From Balneola sp. (GTDB lineage Bacteria > Bacteroidota > Rhodothermia > Balneolales > Balneolaceae): a stretch of 64,000 bases of DNA. The stretch spans positions 434,001 to 498,000 of the forward strand of contig JANQSE010000006.1 in NCBI GenBank assembly GCA_028284195.1. Reading direction: 5' to 3'. Positions 62,275-64,000 of the stretch are shown piece after piece; position 1 is the stretch's first letter; each line of letters begins with the position of its first letter. The position numbers and the translations under genes were made by a program. The notes beneath the pieces are model-generated. The model saw only the letters and a program-made list of their open reading frames with translations, did no database searches and was not told the DNA's origin.

Positions 62275-63558
62275 TTAAGCTAATGCATAAGTGCTTTGCT
62301 TGCACCGGGCTTCAAATTCGTCTCTAAATCTGTCAATGGTGTATCGTACGGGCCATGCCGCTGCATCGGCAAGTGCACATATTGTACGACCTTCCATCTG
62401 AGAACAAAGGTCAATCAAAAGATCTAAATCTCTGATTTCTCCATCTCCGTTTTTAATCTTGATTAAAATCTTCTCTAACCAACCAGTTCCTTCGCGACAT
62501 GGAGTACACTGCCCGCATGACTCGTGATGATAGAAATGGGAAATTCTCCACAGCATTTCAACCATGTCGGTGTCTTCATCCATTACGATCATTCCGGCGG
62601 TTCCCATCATAGAGCCTGCTTCCCGAAGTGAATCTGCATCCATATTTACGCCTTCCAAAGAATCTCCACGAAGAATTGGGGTAGAAGACCCACCGGGTAT
62701 CAGTCCTTTAAGTTTCTTGTCATTTCTCATTCCGCCTGCAACTTCATTGATTAAAGTAAGAACGGGTATGCCTGTTGGTAATTCATAAACACCAGGTCGG
62801 TTTACATGGCCGGAAATTCCATAAAGAACGGGCCCGGGATGTGCTTCAGCACCAATTCCGCTAAACCAATCAGCACCATTTTTAATCACCAAAGGCACGC
62901 AGGCAAGTGTTTCAATATTGTTGATGGTGGTTGGCCGTCCCCAAAGTCCTTTTTGAGCAGGGAAGGGAGGTTTTACCCTTGGATATCCTCTTTTACCTTC
63001 CAAAGACTCAAGCATAGAAGTTTCTTCACCACAGATATAAGCGCCGGCTCCGCCAGTAACGTGAAATTCTATATCAAAACCTGATCCTAATACATTCTTA
63101 CCTATGAACCCTCTGTCGTAAGCATCTTTTAGTGCTTTTTCCATCATCAGGATCCAGGATCTGTATTCACCGCGAATGTAAACATAAATTGTTGTTACCT
63201 GCATTGCATAAGCTGCAATCAAAGCTCCTTCAATGAAAAGATGTGGATTGTACTCAAATATTTTCCGGTCTTTGAACGTGCCTGGTTCAGATTCATCTCC
63301 ATTACAGGCAAGGTATCGAGGGCCGCCATCCGGCTTAGGCATGAACGACCATTTTAGCCCGGCATTAAAACCAGCTCCGCCACGGCCCCGAATGTTGGCT
63401 GCTTTTACTTCGTTAACTACACTTTCGGGTGTCCAATCGTTAGATAAAACTTTTTTTAATGACTCATACCCTCCATTCTGAACATACACATCAATCTCAT
63501 GGAGATTCGGAATGTCTGGTATGATAACGGGGGTGTATGATTTCCAATCAAATGCCAT
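62275..63558 (-). CDS. nuoF: NADH-quinone oxidoreductase subunit F
   Basis: 427 residues. NADH and FMN binding: AANIRGRGGAGFNAGLKWSF and GAYICGEETSMLESLEGKRG; [4Fe-4S] cysteines: HESCGQCTPCREGTGWLEKI and later GRTICALADAAAWPV. It takes hydride from NADH onto FMN. Normal length. Two bases separate its start from nuoE; the four-helix-bundle gene follows downstream. Confidence 0.95.
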   Translation of the reverse strand: MAFDWKSYTPVIIPDIPNLHEIDVYVQNGGYESLKKVLSNDWTPESVVNEVKAANIRGRGGAGFNAGLKWSFMPKPDGGPRYLACNGDESEPGTFKDRKIFEYNPHLFIEGALIAAYAMQVTTIYVYIRGEYRSWILMMEKALKDAYDRGFIGKNVLGSGFDIEFHVTGGAGAYICGEETSMLESLEGKRGYPRVKPPFPAQKGLWGRPTTINNIETLACVPLVIKNGADWFSGIGAEAHPGPVLYGISGHVNRPGVYELPTGIPVLTLINEVAGGMRNDKKLKGLIPGGSSTPILRGDSLEGVNMDADSLREAGSMMGTAGMIVMDEDTDMVEMLWRISHFYHHESCGQCTPCREGTGWLEKILIKIKNGDGEIRDLDLLIDLCSQMEGRTICALADAAAWPVRYTIDRFRDEFEARCKQSTYALA

Positions 63559-63560
63559 AT

Positions 63561-64000
63561 TTAGCTTCTGTTTTCGTGTTGCGGCATTCCTACCGGTTCA
63601 AATTCAGGGATCTTTCCTTCTTTCAGGCTTTCAATTACGGCGTCCAGTTTTTCTTCGGTAAGATTATTCACATACACATCGTTGGTGATCTGCATCATTG
63701 GGGCATACCCACAGGCTCCCAAACACTCTACCGATTGTATGCTGAACATGCCGTCTTTTGTTGTTTCGCCTGCCTTAATCCCAAGCTTATTTTCGAGGTA
63801 ATGAAGCATATCGTACCCGCCACAAAGCTGACAGCTGGTTGTTGTGCAAATATCCAGCACATACTTCCCCATTTTCTCTTTGTAATACTGAGTATAGAAT
63901 GTTGCCACCCCATGAACATGAGAAACCGGAAGCCCTAAGGTTTCTGCTACCAGATGTTGAACTTCAGGTTCAACATGGCCAAATCTGCGTTGAGCGACCC
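63561..64000 (-). CDS. nuoE: NADH-quinone oxidoreductase subunit E, 5' end outside window
   Basis: The frame stays open to base 64000 (…VAQRRFGHVEPEVQHLVAET), so the start is beyond the window. [2Fe-2S] cysteines: CTTTSCQLCGG and later ECLGACGYAPMMQI; the HGVATFYTQYYK lead-in is typical. NuoE pairs with NuoF as the NADH-dehydrogenase module. The tail ends EPVGMPQHENRS. Confidence 0.94.
   Translation of the reverse strand, partial: VAQRRFGHVEPEVQHLVAETLGLPVSHVHGVATFYTQYYKEKMGKYVLDICTTTSCQLCGGYDMLHYLENKLGIKAGETTKDGMFSIQSVECLGACGYAPMMQITNDVYVNNLTEEKLDAVIESLKEGKIPEFEPVGMPQHENRS

Noticed and set aside
1-64000. tRNA, rRNA or CRISPR array
   Set aside because: No cloverleaf-like, rRNA-like or regularly spaced repeat structure was noticed by reading; a dedicated search would be needed to be certain.

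Overview
The window looks like a chromosomal segment of a Bacteroidota/Rhodothermota-type bacterium, most likely a Balneolaeota-like marine heterotroph. Evidence: a Por-type (T9SS) C-terminal sorting tail, a PID-CTERM tail, GWxTD and THUMP-like families, a histone H1-like mini-protein, fused branched-chain 2-oxoacid dehydrogenase E1, split methionine synthase, and a TTTG-N19-TAnnTTTG promoter of the Bacteroidetes type. This placement is inferred from gene content; no rRNA or tRNA gene was seen.

Layout. 1-1 kb: 3' part of fructose-1,6-bisphosphatase. 1-4 kb: an AT-rich, accessory-looking block of minus-strand genes (beta-barrel, OmpA-like, a frameshifted repeat/zinc-ribbon gene) separated by inverted-repeat elements. 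4-8 kb: DUF192 lipoprotein, sortilin-like BNR protein and a decayed phage-tail-like gene. 8-11.4 kb: a compact pilin-like operon (PilX-like, two prepilins, GspF/PilC). 11.4-17.3 kb: NTF2-like protein, histone H1-like protein, a degenerate amino-acid-kinase/cytidine-deaminase pair, penicillin acylase, 3-hydroxyacyl-CoA dehydrogenase. 17.5-22.1 kb: T9SS-exported protein, PID-CTERM mini-protein, osmoprotectant ABC transporter with an unusual domain order. 22-28.6 kb: metallo-hydrolase, intergenic repeats, a two-gene accessory module (RES-fold protein plus a DUF6414-like partner), phytoene-desaturase-like enzyme, THUMP-like methyltransferase.

28.6-46.9 kb is a mostly housekeeping block: rlmD, cNMP-binding protein, Omp85, tatA-gatA-SDR-glutaminyl cyclase-prmA-ppx, an ECF sigma factor, queG, ftsE, a methyltransferase, pdxA, a GWxTD protein and an acyl-CoA carboxyltransferase. 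46.9-52.5 kb: branched-chain oxoacid dehydrogenase, divergent from a polyamine operon (speD, pyruvoyl arginine decarboxylase, speE), followed by a second Omp85 protein. 52.5-57.3 kb: SAM-I riboswitch controlling split metH and metF, with a start-codon-sequestering hairpin readable in the sequence. 57.3-64 kb: cupin, barrel and lipoprotein genes, then the nuoE-F-(four-helix bundle gene)-G-H operon on the minus strand, running off the window.

The best candidates for new biology are the RES/DUF6414-like module (23.7-25.7 kb), the riboswitch expression platform (52.5 kb), the degenerate kinase/deaminase pair (12.4-13.7 kb), the cassette-like AT-rich block with paired inverted repeats (1.4-4 kb) and the pilin operon headed by a beta-solenoid PilX-like protein. 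Several single-base frameshifts in homopolymers (near 3450, 7640 and 7692) may be true gene decay or sequence errors.
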